Shown: piece after piece, positions 1-9,086 of the stretch
Layout of the letters: every line of letters starts with the position of its first letter
Position numbering within the stretch: position 1 is the first letter of the stretch
Origin: Prostheceraeus crozeri
Taxonomy: Eukaryota > Platyhelminthes > Polycladida > Euryleptidae
Assembly: GCA_907163375.1 (NCBI GenBank)
Contig: CAJQUW010003390.1
Location: 62,001 to 126,000 of the forward strand
DNA length: 64,000 nucleotides
Direction of reading: 5' to 3'
The notes under the pieces: generated by a model
What the model saw: the letters and a program-made list of their open reading frames with translations, nothing else
Told to the model about the DNA's origin: nothing
Database searches by the model: none
Program-made: the position numbers and the translations under genes

Positions 1-147
1 GGGATGATCATAGAGTAAATATATTAATTAGGTAGAGTGGTAACTCAGCATTTATTAAATCCCCAATGTGTATACAGTTTCGATTTTATTAAATGAACTC
101 AAGGGAGATACGTACAGTCGGAATCGTTTCCAAATGTGAGATATACA

Positions 148-1215
148 TAGTGATGCAAATGGAAAATTTTCCATTGGAAAATTTTGAAATTTATTTTTTG
201 GTGATTGACGTTTTTGCCTTTGTTTTGGAGACTTATTACAGTCGTTTGAAAAGACTATGCAATATTCAAAGACCGAAAAACTTCTCTATCATCCCTGTAT
301 ATTAACTTTTGTAACCAACCGCACCTTTTCCATGTCTATTTCAGATCTTTCCAAATGAATTTCAGACATTAGATGGATTTCAGATTTCTCTAGCTGAATT
401 TCAGATATCTGTCAGCAGCTCAACTTTGAAAAGATCTTAAATTCAACTGGAGATTCATGTGGATCATATCTGAAATTCATTTGGGCAGATCTGAAATCGA
501 ATTGGAACTATCTGAACCATCTGAACTAGAATTGGAAGATGTGTATCCTCAGCGAAGATGTCGGGCAATAGGCCAGAAGCTAGAGGCTATCATAGATATT
601 CTTTTACTCATCACAGATATCTTTAGTGACCAATATCTCACGAGTTTACAGTCTTTATGTCTTCCAGTATGGTCGCTCATGAATGCTGCGTGGACTGTGT
701 GCTTATACTTCACTTGTTCATCAACACATGAAGAATTTGCATCACTGATCAAGGCTGCATAATAAAGCTTAACTTTCAAGCTAATAAGCAAACTCCAAAA
801 TGAAGTATATTATTTTTGCTCCAGATCTTTCACATTGCATGAAAATATACCCCTATAGTAAAGCAAGATTCACGTTATCCCAAACGGTGTCTGTGTGATA
901 ATTAAAAATGCTAAAAAAATGGCACAATTGCCACTGGTGGCAAAGGAATGTTCAAAATCGGCGGACGGAATTCGCATTACTACGATCTCTTTAATCGAAA
1001 TAATGATGAAATTAAGAGTTTTAGACCCAATTTATTGGTACGTAAGCTGCCTCGGCAGTGGAAGCGCTCAAATTATGAGGCCTATCAAAAAATCCAAACT
1101 TTCAAAATTTTCAAAAAATTTCCATTTTCCAATATTTTCTAAAATTTTCCAATTTTTTCCATAATTTTCCACGAAAAGTTTAGATTCAAAATTTTCCGGA
1201 AAATTTTCATCACTA
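148..1215. mobile_element. Non-autonomous hAT-like element nested in the foldback (copy 1)
   Basis: The element begins TAGTGATG and ends CATCACTA. It is flanked by an 8-bp duplication (GATATACA left, GATATGCA right); the second copy at 26105-27204 keeps both sides as GATATGCA. An 8-bp target duplication and TAG...CTA ends fit the hAT superfamily. The ends are rich in AAAATTTTCC inverted motifs. No transposase-like reading frame is visible. It interrupts the arm of the foldback, whose inverted partner at 20136-20682 lacks it. Confidence 0.7.
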
Positions 1216-1639
1216 GATATGCATAATTATGCAGTTTTGAAGAAATTGCAACGGAATCGACTGATCATGATAGCATAAAACAGATGGAAATGATATTATT
1301 TTACAGATCGTCCGTGTCATGACAGCCTTGGAGAGGTAATGTTTGCTAAATTAGCAACTGAACTGCTGAAACTTTTATGATGAACCTCAAGAGAATCTTC
1401 TTAAGCATGATCATATGAAAAGCAACCTGCCACAGGTACAGCAAACTAACAGAATCAAAGACAATGATTTCAATTGACTTTCAAATATGTAAATGGGTCC
1501 ACATCACTATTCAGATTCAAGAAGTGAAACATGAATTTAGTGAATCATTAAATCATGCCGGTGAAAATTGAATTAGAAACTTGAAATTTCAGACAAGAGA
1601 GCACGAATAATTTCGCGACTTTTTCATGAAGACCTTCAT

Positions 1640-2376
1640 TGTATTACAATTCATGAAATTCCCTTGCAAGTTAGCTTGATTTCCGCTTATTAGCAAATCT
1701 TCATTCCTTTTGATATCCGACTTGTTTCATACTACTTATAGTCATAGAGAGTCATATCGGTAGTAATATATAATTTAGAAAATTTTGTCTTTTTTCAAAA
1801 GTGCTCAAATAAGTTTTTGGACCACGGGAACGTAATCTCCGCAAAAACTGAATCTTTTGATATTAAATTTTTCACTGTATACATTTGAGTCGACACTCCA
1901 CTTATATATCTCTTCTCTATTGGAATGATGGTATTTCACAGATTCTGTCATGATAACATTGAAGATTTAATGTTTGTTAAATTAGCAATTCGATGGGTTC
2001 CTACTTTCATGCTGAACCTCAAGAGTATTTTCTTAAGCGTGATCATATCACAGGCAACCTGCCAATGGAGGAGCAAAATCACATAAACAAAGGCAATGAC
2101 ATAGAGTAGGGATATAGATAGAGTGTCGACTCAAACAAGCAGGCTATTTTTTATGTGAAGAGATTCAGTTTTTTGCGGAGATAGCGTTCCCGTGGTTCAA
2201 AAAAATTATTTGAGCAGTTTTAAAAAATTCAAAATTTTGTTAATTTGAATACTACCGAGATGACTCTCCGTTGTAATCAGTATAAAGAAAGTTGGATATC
2301 AAAAGGAATGAGTATTTGCTAATAATCATCCTAACTAAGCGGAAATCAAGCTGATTATCAAAGGAATTTCATGAAT
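1640..2376. repeat. Inner inverted repeat of the foldback nest
   Basis: About 215 bases at 1640-1855 reappear inverted at 2155-2376. Shared landmarks are the CCGCTTATTAGCAAAT / ATTTGCTAATAATCAT blocks and GGACCACGGGAACG / CGTTCCCGTGGTTC. It is a long stem-loop with about 300 bases between the arms. No coding function is seen. Confidence 0.7.
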
Positions 2377-2382
2377 TATATT
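2377..2382. repeat. Left target-site duplication of the Polinton (TATATT)
   Basis: TATATT directly precedes the element and recurs at 20130-20135. The unoccupied copy at 28368-28373 has it once. Six-base duplications are characteristic of Polintons/Mavericks. Confidence 0.95.
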
Positions 2383-2393
2383 AGTAGTATATA

Positions 2394-2457
2394 GTGTGAC
2401 ATCCGGCGCGACGGTTCGCTTCGCTTTGCTTCGCTTCGCTTGCGCCGGATGTCACAC
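2394..2457. repeat. Subterminal hairpin in left TIR
   Basis: A perfect 16-base arm (GTGTGACATCCGGCGC, 2394-2409) is repeated inverted at 2442-2457 around a 32-base loop made of CTTCG-like pentamers. It lies 11 bases from the transposon end and is mirrored at 20055-20118. It is far more GC-rich than its surroundings. A role in integrase recognition or end replication is inference. Confidence 0.9.
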
Positions 2458-2497
2458 TTTTGCGGTTTTTTTCAAAATTTTCAAAAAATCAAAATTT

Positions 2498-2812
2498 CAA
2501 AAATTTAGGTAGATTTCAAATTTCACGTGGCCGAAGGCCGAAGGGCGAAAATTTAGGTAGTGACGAATTTTCAAAAAAATCAAAATATCACGTAATCGAA
2601 AATTTAGGCGGTCTCAAAATATCCCGTAATCAAAAATTTAGGCGGTCTCAAAATATCACGTGGACGAAAATTTAGGCGGTCTTAAAATATCACGTAATCT
2701 AAAAAATATCACGTGGTAGAAAATATGACGTAGCCGAAGATCGAAAATGTAGCCGAAGGTCGAAAATGTAGGCAGATGAAAATTTAGGTAGCCCAAAAAA
2801 TATCACGTTGTC
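2498..2812. repeat. Iteron-like repeats in left TIR
   Basis: About eight imperfect units of roughly 34 bases combine AAAATTTAGGCGGTCT with AAAATATCACGTAATC or CACGTGG variants. The mirror copy is 19700-20014. The open frame at 2460-2675 is only this repeat read through. It may bind integrase or a transcription factor; there is no direct evidence. Confidence 0.8.
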
Positions 2813-2866
2813 CTAATATAGCAGAAGATTGTATTCAAAATATTTATTCAAAATATTCATTTAAAA

Positions 2867-3205
2867 ATGGAAGAAACAAAAGTGGATGAAACAAAAGTGG
2901 AAGGAACCTCAAGAATATATCCTTCGTTATCATATGAACGTAGTTCTACTTTAATGGACATTGAAAAGATTAACATTCAAAAAATGAATAAAGAAAAACA
3001 CAAAGATAGAGTACGCTATATGAAAGATAAGGAATCTCAATTATTATTAAGATTAGAGCATTATAAAAAATTAAGAAAGAGATGGACTAAAGTTAAGAAT
3101 GTAACACAAGGAATTGGCATATTCTTAACAATAAGTTTAGGCGCTCTCACTATTGTCATTTCATCTGGCGTTCTTACAATTCCAGTAGTTGCTACAGCTT
3201 TGTGA
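2867..3205 (+). pseudogene. Truncated copy of the right-end membrane protein gene, trapped in left TIR
   Basis: 112 codons begin at AAAAATGG and match the first ~107 residues of the intact gene at 18932-19645 (minus strand). There is a five-residue insertion near residue 38. The frame ends with TGA four bases after the TIR boundary. It keeps the Lys/Glu-rich N-terminus and the first hydrophobic stretch but lacks the second half. It exists because the TIR extends into the right-hand gene. A truncated protein could be made, but function is unlikely. Confidence 0.85.
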
Positions 3206-3273
3206 TACAATTAGATTTTAGTTGTACGTTAGGGAAGTTGTTTTAATTCTTACCAGCACGTCAGCACAAGCGC

Positions 3274-4047
3274 ATGACGTCAAAGCATCTGGCAGCTGTT
3301 TTCATTTCTCTCTCTTCTGTCATTGTTCCGTGTGCGCTAGAAGCAAAGTTCTCATTTGCAATGTCTTCCGTCAGCAAAATAGAGAGAGAATTTTGTTGCT
3401 TCGTGGATCAAGTTTTGCCTCTTATTTCACCAGACCATCTGGATTTCTTCAAAACGATATCAACAAAATTTATTCTTGAATCACTAAGAAAGAAACAGAA
3501 GACGAGTGGAAACGAAGAAGATAAAAAGAGAGAAGTGTTTGAAATAATCCGTGATTCATTCAAGGATGTTGACAGCAGCAATTTACTTACATTTCTCGAC
3601 GAAAAAGATTTTTTAAGTGTTTCATCGTGCATTTCGTCATTGAATAAACTCATTGCTTTCGAGAAAATGACACATCGGAATCTTCTACGTTGCTATATTT
3701 CGCAAGGAGAAGTACTTCAGCGACTGAAGTCACTGACCAATAAGAATCATGTGAAATTTGTGAAAGAGTTGAATGAGACTCATAACATTAAATTTTCACG
3801 TTCATATATAACATTATTAATCAAATTGTTCAAAATGTCAAGACATTATCCAAATTTAGCTAATTCCTCCTTATCGATTCATTTTATGATGAAGCATTTT
3901 ACATATCTTGAAGATTTCATTGATCATGAGAAAGAAGAAGAAAAGCGAAGATTAGCAGAATCCATATTTGATTCACCCAATGTGCAACAAACTGAACAAC
4001 AACCTGCGCAACATACTGGGCTTACGCAGGAATTAGAGGACTTATAA
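3274..4047 (+). CDS. Polinton protein of unknown function, possible DNA-binding helical domain
   Basis: 257 codons if translation starts at 3274; an in-frame ATG at 3361 (start MSSVSK) is an alternative. The protein is helical and charged. Residues about 145-200, with a GEVLQRLKSL segment, a KFSRSYITLLIKLF segment and a following HYPNL, resemble the layout of phage DUF3102-type helical proteins; this is a weak family guess. The C-terminus is acidic and Gln-rich. Its base composition is visibly less AT-rich than neighbouring Polinton genes, which may mean separate acquisition. A TGACGTCA palindrome overlaps the upstream ATG. It reads away from the left TIR and is followed by 112-base tandem repeats. 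No disabling mutation is seen. Confidence 0.6.
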   Translation: MTSKHLAAVFISLSSVIVPCALEAKFSFAMSSVSKIEREFCCFVDQVLPLISPDHLDFFKTISTKFILESLRKKQKTSGNEEDKKREVFEIIRDSFKDVDSSNLLTFLDEKDFLSVSSCISSLNKLIAFEKMTHRNLLRCYISQGEVLQRLKSLTNKNHVKFVKELNETHNIKFSRSYITLLIKLFKMSRHYPNLANSSLSIHFMMKHFTYLEDFIDHEKEEEKRRLAESIFDSPNVQQTEQQPAQHTGLTQELEDL

Positions 4048-4050
4048 ATG

Positions 4051-4437
4051 TTGGACTCTACTTCATAAGTAACAAGTAGTAACATTTATTGCTACTTATT
4101 TGTGTGGTGATTGAAAAATGACAATGGCATTGACAATTTGGATTTCTGTTTTCATATAAATATTGGACTCTACTTCATAAGTAACAAGTAGTAACATTTA
4201 TTGCAACTTATTTGTGTGGTGATTGAAAAATGACAATGGCATTGACAATTTGGATTTCTGTTTTCATATAAATATTGGACTATACTTCATAAGTAGCAAG
4301 TAGTAACATTTATTGCTACTTATTTGTGTGGTGATTGAAAAATGACAATGGCATTGACAATTTGGATTTCTGTTTTCATATAAATATTGGACGAAAAGTG
4401 ACAATGAACGTTGACAATTTGGATTTTTGTTTCATTT
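4051..4437. repeat. 112-bp tandem repeats, three copies plus a partial fourth
   Basis: Units begin TTGGACTCTACTTCATAAG at 4051, 4163 and 4275, exactly 112 bases apart. A fourth starts at 4387 but has lost its middle. The array lies between the 257-aa gene and the protease gene, so it probably serves as terminator or promoter for them. Units two and three differ by only a few bases, so the expansion is recent. Confidence 0.92.
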
Positions 4438-4440
4438 AAA

Positions 4441-4792
4441 ATGACTGACCTGATCGAGTTCTTTAAATTATATGGAACACAGACAACAACGAATTTTGAT
4501 CTAAAGAAAATCTCACATCAATTGGGAATAAAGAATTTTCATCTCCTAATGAGAGACGAATTACAATTGATCAAAAATAGGCCAACTGTAAATTTCATAA
4601 CGAATCTTCACACTTCAGACCAAAAAGGCGTACATTGGTCAGCAGGTATCTTTAGTAAAAACGGAGATTATTATTATTTTGTCTCATACGGACTTCCACC
4701 TATTATGTCTTTATGTTTTATTTAAATTGCAAGAAGGAGTGCCATTTCTTGATATTATGTTAGAATTGAATAATAATAATAATAATAATTAA
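4441..4792 (+). pseudogene. PRO: Adenain-like cysteine protease (PRO), internally deleted
   Basis: The N-terminal part (residues 1-86 from 4441) shows the Polinton/adenovirus protease pattern: a DEL segment, NLHTS, the GVHW block with the catalytic His, and YYYFVSYGLPP. The family normally has FDSYG, so the catalytic-triad acidic residue is Val here. Immediately after YGLPP, around 4700, the frame shifts. In another frame the sequence continues LCLYVLFKLQEGVPF, the block after the active-site Cys, and ends at 4792. About 50-60 codons between the blocks are missing. The start context is TAAAATG. In intact elements this enzyme would mature capsid proteins; this copy cannot. It is convergent with the integrase gene, overlapping it by about 4 bases. 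Confidence 0.85.
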
Positions 4793-6113
4793 AAATCACT
4801 TCGTTGTAATTCATTTTGATAAAATCGGCCTCTGATATCTTCATCATCTAAATCTTTGATTTCGTAAGTAATCGGATAACTTTGACTTATTTTAGAAACT
4901 TCAAATATTTCTTTAGTCCAGTATCCGACGAAGCCTTTTTCAAATTTATTCTTATATTTAAATATTCTAACTCTATCTCCAATTTTAAATTTCGGCTTAA
5001 GTTTCTGCAAATTCGGATTACTCTCATTCGAATAATTATTTTCGAATATTTTCTTTCGTATTAAATCAGGGTCGTCAGAAGCATTCTTTGGGGTTTCTTC
5101 AATACCTGAATGAACTTTATTATTGTACTGCTCTACAATTCCTGGTAATATTTTTAACCATTTCTGATTTCCTTGTTGAGTAAATTTTTTGAATAATTTA
5201 TTTTTTAACGTCCGATTGAATCTTTCTATCACTACGGCCTTCCCTGCATTTTCAGTTGAATAAACTGAGCCTTGGCGATGACTTTCGTCTGTTTCAAATA
5301 GTGGCTGAACGTTTCGGTTATAAAATTCCGACCCTTTATCAACAAACAATTTTTTTGGCTTTCTATTACTTTCTTTAAAGATTTCTTCAAACGCATATTT
5401 AACTGACAGACCACTTTTATTTTTTAAAGGCTTTACCCAAGCGTATCGTGTATATAAATCTATAACGGTCAATGCGTATTTATAATCAGAATCATTCGGC
5501 ATATGAATGAGATCAGCACTCCAAATATCATCTTTATTAAATACTTTTACTTTCAATAGATATTTAGGCCTTCTATATTCTTTATGAATTTCGGACGCGT
5601 AGGTTCGAGCGTTGCTCTCAGACAGCTTTGCTGTCGTTTCATTTGTTGACGGATCAATACCCTGACCGAATAATATTTTAGCTTGTAAAGCTTTCTTAAC
5701 AAACATTCTTTCAATTTTTTCTCTAAATGTAGGATTTTGAATACTATCTAATTTTTGAATCATCTTCTTATCAGCTGCATGTCGAGAACTTAGATCATGA
5801 TTTCGATAAGCTAAATCATGCCTGTAAGCTGCAGCATCTACTCTATTTATTGGTTCTTCACCTGGTTTCGGATTATTGTTCTCATCTAGTCTTATATCTA
5901 ATCGAGTTCCTGGACCAGTATATGAATGACCGGGAAGATGTTTTTCTTTCGAATATTTACTCCAAATAAATCCAGGAAAGTTTTCTAATGTTTTTGTATG
6001 TCACCTCCAATATGCTGACAGTTTGAGTTTTTATTTTTGTTTAATAGATAATTCAATAAATCTAAATTAGCAATTTTTAATTTAATTAAATTTTCGGAAT
6101 TTGTAGAATTCAT
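4789..6113 (-). pseudogene. INT: Phospholipase A2-like domain read through into retroviral-type integrase (fusion, frameshifted)
   Basis: From 5997 to 4789 one frame runs through two domains. First comes a parvovirus VP1-type phospholipase A2 domain with the YTGPGT calcium-loop motif (about 5908-5925) and the catalytic HD of RHDLAY (about 5815-5820). It continues to LFGQGID, which looks like the usual C-terminus of this domain. Then comes a Polinton integrase core with SADLI, FVDKGSEF and VIERFNRT (Asp84, Asp142, Glu180 counted from the internal Met at 5763) and a C-terminal chromo/SH3-like part ending GRFYQNEL. The probable start is ATG 6113 in TTTTAAAATG context, but that frame goes off about position 5998-6003, where a TGA precedes the main frame, so one indel separates them. 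A GACAGC-AAA-GCTGTC palindrome sits at the domain junction. The fusion may be a deletion product or a genuine gene arrangement. Confidence 0.85.
5621..5635. repeat. GC-rich palindrome at the phospholipase-integrase junction
   Basis: GACAGC-TTT-GCTGTC, a perfect 6-bp stem with a 3-base loop, in frame within the coding sequence. It belongs to the set of short palindromes scattered through this Polinton. Confidence 0.8.
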
Positions 6114-6142
6114 TTTAAAAGATAAAATAAATGTTTTACCGG

Positions 6143-6163
6143 ATCGGACCAAAGGTCCTGAGG
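6143..6163. repeat. Palindromic insert, GATCGGACC-AAA-GGTCC type
   Basis: Intergenic, between the phospholipase-integrase gene and the 120-aa gene. GGACC-AAA-GGTCC stem at 6146-6158 within a longer unit that recurs at about 8975-8996, 9034-9055 and, diverged, at 14431-14450. Confidence 0.85.
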
Positions 6164-6166
6164 TTA

Positions 6167-6529
6167 TTACCGAATGATACTAGGACTTAGATATATTCCA
6201 GAACCATCTTTTGTTTCTTTAATTTCAATTAAATCATCAACATTGTGGAGAATATTTTTAAGAACTCGTTTTCCTTCATCAACTAATTTTAATTTACTAA
6301 TAAAATTATCTACTATTCCGTCACCCCTAGCAACTTTCTCTAACTCTCTATTATGACGTTTTTGTTCTTCTAATGCTGCCTTCTCTGATTTATTTTTATT
6401 TACTGCTTGGACAATACCAGCTGTCCCGCCTGCAACACTTCCTGCAGCTGCTATGCCACCTATTATTAGTGGAATTAATGGGAGAATCCCGCCATTCTTT
6501 TCTTCTTGTAATTGAATATTCTCTATCAT
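6167..6529 (-). CDS. Small Polinton protein with one glycine/alanine-rich hydrophobic segment
   Basis: 120 residues. Residues 13-43 (GGILPLIPLIIGG and the following AAAGSVAGG) form a hydrophobic, probably membrane-active helix. A charged helical stretch (KRHNRELEKVARG) follows, and the end carries GSGIYLSP. Small hydrophobic proteins of this kind recur in Polintons and are often compared with adenovirus minor virion proteins, but I cannot assign a function. The reading frame is intact. Unlike its neighbours the start lacks the A-run context. It lies between the capsid and integrase genes. Confidence 0.65.
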   Translation of the reverse strand: MIENIQLQEEKNGGILPLIPLIIGGIAAAGSVAGGTAGIVQAVNKNKSEKAALEEQKRHNRELEKVARGDGIVDNFISKLKLVDEGKRVLKNILHNVDDLIEIKETKDGSGIYLSPSIIR

Positions 6530-6659
6530 TGGTTTACTTATGTAATACTTTTTTTATTAATCGTAATAGTTTTAGGGGTATTTTTGTCAACAATATTACG
6601 TAATTTTAATTCAACAGTTTTATTATTATTACTTTTCGCTTGCGACATTTTTAATAAAA

Positions 6660-6815
6660 AAATTTTAAGTTACCAAAAATTTTTAATCTATTCTAGTTAT
6701 GAATAAATTTTAAGTTAAGAATTTTTAATCTATTCTAGTTATGAAAAAATTTTAAGTTATCAAAAATTTTTAATCTATTCTAGTTATCAAAATTTTAAGT
6801 TATGAAAAAAAATTA
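6660..6815. repeat. AT-rich tandem repeats downstream of the capsid gene
   Basis: About three units of 50-60 bases built on TTTTTAATCTATTCTAGTTAT and TTTTAAGTTA. They fill the gap between the major capsid gene and the 120-aa gene, with no open frame. Possibly a terminator or promoter region. Confidence 0.8.
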
Positions 6816-6838
6816 ATTAATCGACGAAGTCTTGGGCT

Positions 6839-8172
6839 TTAGCCTATCCTAGCCATCTTTCCATTAAGAATTTCAATAGAATATTTTACATCTTCTAGCA
6901 ATAAACCATAAGCCATCAATGAAGTTGTGGAATCTTTCTTTTCAATATTAATTGTTACATCACAACCAGTCTTGATAATATCTTCAGATTGTGCACTTAA
7001 ATCGAAACAGAAAACAGGATATAAATGTCTCCAATCACCAGGAGTTAATTGTGGTTCAACTCCAAATTCTATACAAAGATTTCGATAAGAATCATATCCT
7101 TCCATAAATTGATTATTGGTATCATCGAATCTTAATGGATCAATTGGATATCGGGTTTGATTTAATGAAACTTGTAAACTTCGAATTGTATTAATATGAA
7201 AAAGATTGTTGTTCTTATCAAAACTTGGAGAATTATTTCTTGAAATGTTAGTAATAAATATCTTGGAGTATTCGCAGTTCTAGTAAAATGCCAGTTAAAT
7301 CTTTGTTCGGAAAAAGTTACTGAACTAGCAGTACGCTTTAGAAAATTTACTGGAATTGGTTTGTTAGTATTTAATCTTTTTGCAATAGCTGTTTCAATCT
7401 CTAAACTAGGAGTAATATGCTTAATCCACCATTCAAGTCTATCAATTTTTAAATATGCTTTTTTTCCAGTCTTACCAAAAAAGATTAATTCATTATTTGC
7501 TGTACGATGAATTATAAATTTAAATTTTAATTGATATGATATTTTATGATCATCTAAATAACCGAATAATGGAGACAATGACCAACTTACTGTCTGTTTA
7601 CTTTTCTTGTTAAATTCACGTCTTTCTTTATATGCACTACTGTTTGTTTTATTTAAATGTTTTCCAATATTTTCTACATCTTTCGCAAATCCTGCTGCAT
7701 CTGTTCCAGCGTGAGTTAAATCATCAACAATTATACCATCATTAGTATCAGGAAACCAACCTTCGATTTCATACTTTTTATTATTTTCACCAATTGTTAC
7801 AAATCTAAGCATTGTATCAATTACACCTGGAGAATCACTTATTGTTTCTATATTTTGAGTTGCAACATCTAAACGCATTTGTGTAAATAATCTTGGAAAA
7901 AAATTATTCTCTAGTGCAATATTATCGGTTTCTGGTAATGGTGTTGTAAAATTGGCATCACTATACAAAGAATATTCACAGTGTAAAAATGAATCAGTTA
8001 GATATATATAACTCTGCTGATTATCAACTTCAAAAATTAAATCACCTCCAGTATTTACTTTACTGGAAGATCCGGGATTCATAGCAATTCTTATATAGTC
8101 ATTCTTTTTTTGATTGCAACTGACGAACGGAGGATCGTCTAATCTAAATTTATTTTCGATAAGCGAAGACAT
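6839..8172 (-). pseudogene. MCP: Major capsid protein (double jelly roll), frameshifted
   Basis: The N-terminal ~300 residues (ATG at 8172, context TATAAAAATG) include RLDDPPFVSCN, FFPRLFTQMRL, the RLEWWIKHITPS block and HFTRTANTPRY. After TPRY, about 7265, the family pattern continues in another frame (NISRNNSPSFDKNNN, SLNQTRYPIDP, DWRHLYPVFCFDLSAQ, SLMAYGLLLEDVKY) to the stop at 6839, so one small indel breaks the gene. Full length would be about 444 residues, normal for Polinton MCPs. The protein would form the icosahedral shell of a virion. The start codon and all C-terminal blocks remain, so decay is recent. Confidence 0.9.
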
Positions 8173-8214
8173 TTTTATAAAAAATAATTTGACTTTTTGT
8201 TTTTCTCACACACA

Positions 8215-8325
8215 GAAAAAATTCTGCTAAAATAATTTTACTAAAATAATTTTACTAAAAAAAGTTTGCTAAGAAAATTTTGCTAAAAAAATTTTACTAA
8301 AAAAAATTTTACTAAAATATAATTT
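8215..8325. repeat. AT-rich tandem repeats upstream of MCP
   Basis: Some seven imperfect units of AAAATTTTACTAA or AAAATTTTGCTAA lie between the MCP start and the next gene. This is probably the MCP promoter or upstream-gene terminator region. No reading frame is present. Confidence 0.8.
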
Positions 8326-8352
8326 TAGAATTTTGCTAGACCAGCTCCGCTA

Positions 8353-8363
8353 CAGCTTTGCTG
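8353..8363. repeat. CAGC-TTT-GCTG palindrome
   Basis: Short perfect stem-loop near the 3' end of the 8325-8891 frame, in a GC-rich patch. Same design as the other Polinton palindromes. Confidence 0.7.
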
Positions 8364-8750
8364 GTTAGACCGAAGGTTGCTGTTGACACCATTACCTCTT
8401 ATTTCTTCAATTGAACGTTTTATGGCTACGCCTGATTTCTTCTTATGTTTACTATCAGACGGAGCTCCGCTCCTCAAGGTTTCCCCAACAGCTATGTTAG
8501 CAATTTTATTTTTTGTTTCCTATGAAAGTTTTTTTAAATTTTTTAGTTCTTCGGAATCATTCCTAAGTTTACGAATAGCTTCTAGTTGTTTTAATTCGTT
8601 TTGAGACTTGACAGCATTTGATATTGCACTAGCTGTATTACCTATAGCAGCTGCTCCTTTTGCAGCAGATGTAATCAAATCTTTATTATTTTTAATTAAG
8701 TTAACGATACTTCCAATACCAGAAAAGATGCCAGCTCCTTCCGTGTGAAC

Positions 8751-8765
8751 GGCACCTGCGGTGCC
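8751..8765. repeat. GGCACC-TGC-GGTGCC palindrome inside a gene
   Basis: Perfect 6-bp stem with a 3-base loop, in frame in the 8325-8891 gene, encoding part of GTAGA. Confidence 0.8.
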
Positions 8766-8974
8766 TAGGAACTTTTGTGTTCCGACTGTTTCTCTATTAT
8801 CATAATGATAAACAGGATTCATACGTGGTTCATGAGCAATTTTTTTATTTGAAGCAAAATGTTTAAGATTGTGTTTATAAATTATAGGCATTTTTTAGGA
8901 TTAAATTTGACTTTTGGGAAAAAATATTTACGTTAATATTTGCGCTAAGATTTACGTTTATGATAAGGTAATAA

Positions 8975-9055
8975 CCTCAGGACCTTTGGTCCGATCGGCT
9001 AAAGCCTCTGGACAAGGTTCTGTAGGTTAGAAACCTGAGGACCTTTGGTCCGATC
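8975..9055. repeat. Pair of GGACC-TTT-GGTCC palindromic units
   Basis: Two copies of the unit (CCTCAGGACCTTTGGTCCGATC at about 8975 and a CTGAGG-initiated copy at about 9034) flank a further GGCT-AA-AGCC stem at 8997-9006. They lie in the gap between the fibre-like gene and the 8325-8891 gene, and match the opposite-strand unit at 6143-6163. Confidence 0.88.
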
Positions 9056-9086
9056 AAGATTTACGTTTGTGAATGGACAACAACTT

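Larger units (their letters stand above)
1..2382. repeat. Nested foldback-type inverted repeat, left half
   Basis: Ignoring the hAT-like insert at 148-1215, bases 12-147 plus 1224-1640 pair as an imperfect inverted repeat with 20136-20682, giving arms of about 550 bases. Segment 1912-2110 is a diverged direct copy of 1284-1460. The outer tip lies near GAGTAAATATATTAATTAGG. I see no transposase, and the short open frames here (for example 457-762) have no recognisable product. The Polinton landed inside this nest. Confidence 0.75.
2383..3201. repeat. Left terminal inverted repeat of the Polinton
   Basis: 819 bases, inverted at 19326-20129 (804 bases). The main difference is a 15-base indel at about 2970, inside the duplicated gene end. 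It starts AGTAGTATATAGTGTGAC. It contains a terminal hairpin, an array of about 34-base repeats, and the 5' part of the gene that is complete at the right end. Confidence 0.95.
8325..8891 (-). pseudogene. Gly/Ala-rich Polinton protein, interrupted by an amber codon
   Basis: The frame from ATG 8891 (TAAAAAATG) is 123 codons to a TAG at 8520-8522, then continues open for 64 codons to TAA at 8325. The continuation is Lys/Arg-rich (DSKHKKKSG, KRSIEEIRG) and looks coding. The N-terminal part has a basic head, a GTAGAVHTEGAG segment, and an amphipathic Ala/Gly-rich helix region (residues about 65-100) ending in a charged helix. I do not recognise a defined family; it may be a minor virion protein. 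Two GC palindromes, 8460-8469 and 8751-8765, lie in frame inside it and add low-complexity residues. Confidence 0.65.

Noticed and set aside
457..762. 101-codon open frame, identical in copy 2 (26445-26750)
   Set aside because: Lies inside a non-autonomous hAT-like element, has no recognisable domain, and is preserved only because of the recent duplication.
2460..2675. 71-codon open frame in the left TIR and its mirror
   Set aside because: It is the iteron-like repeat read through; the peptide merely repeats with the DNA units.
2498..2812. CRISPR-like array
   Set aside because: Units are contiguous imperfect tandem repeats in a eukaryotic transposon end, without unique spacers or cas genes.
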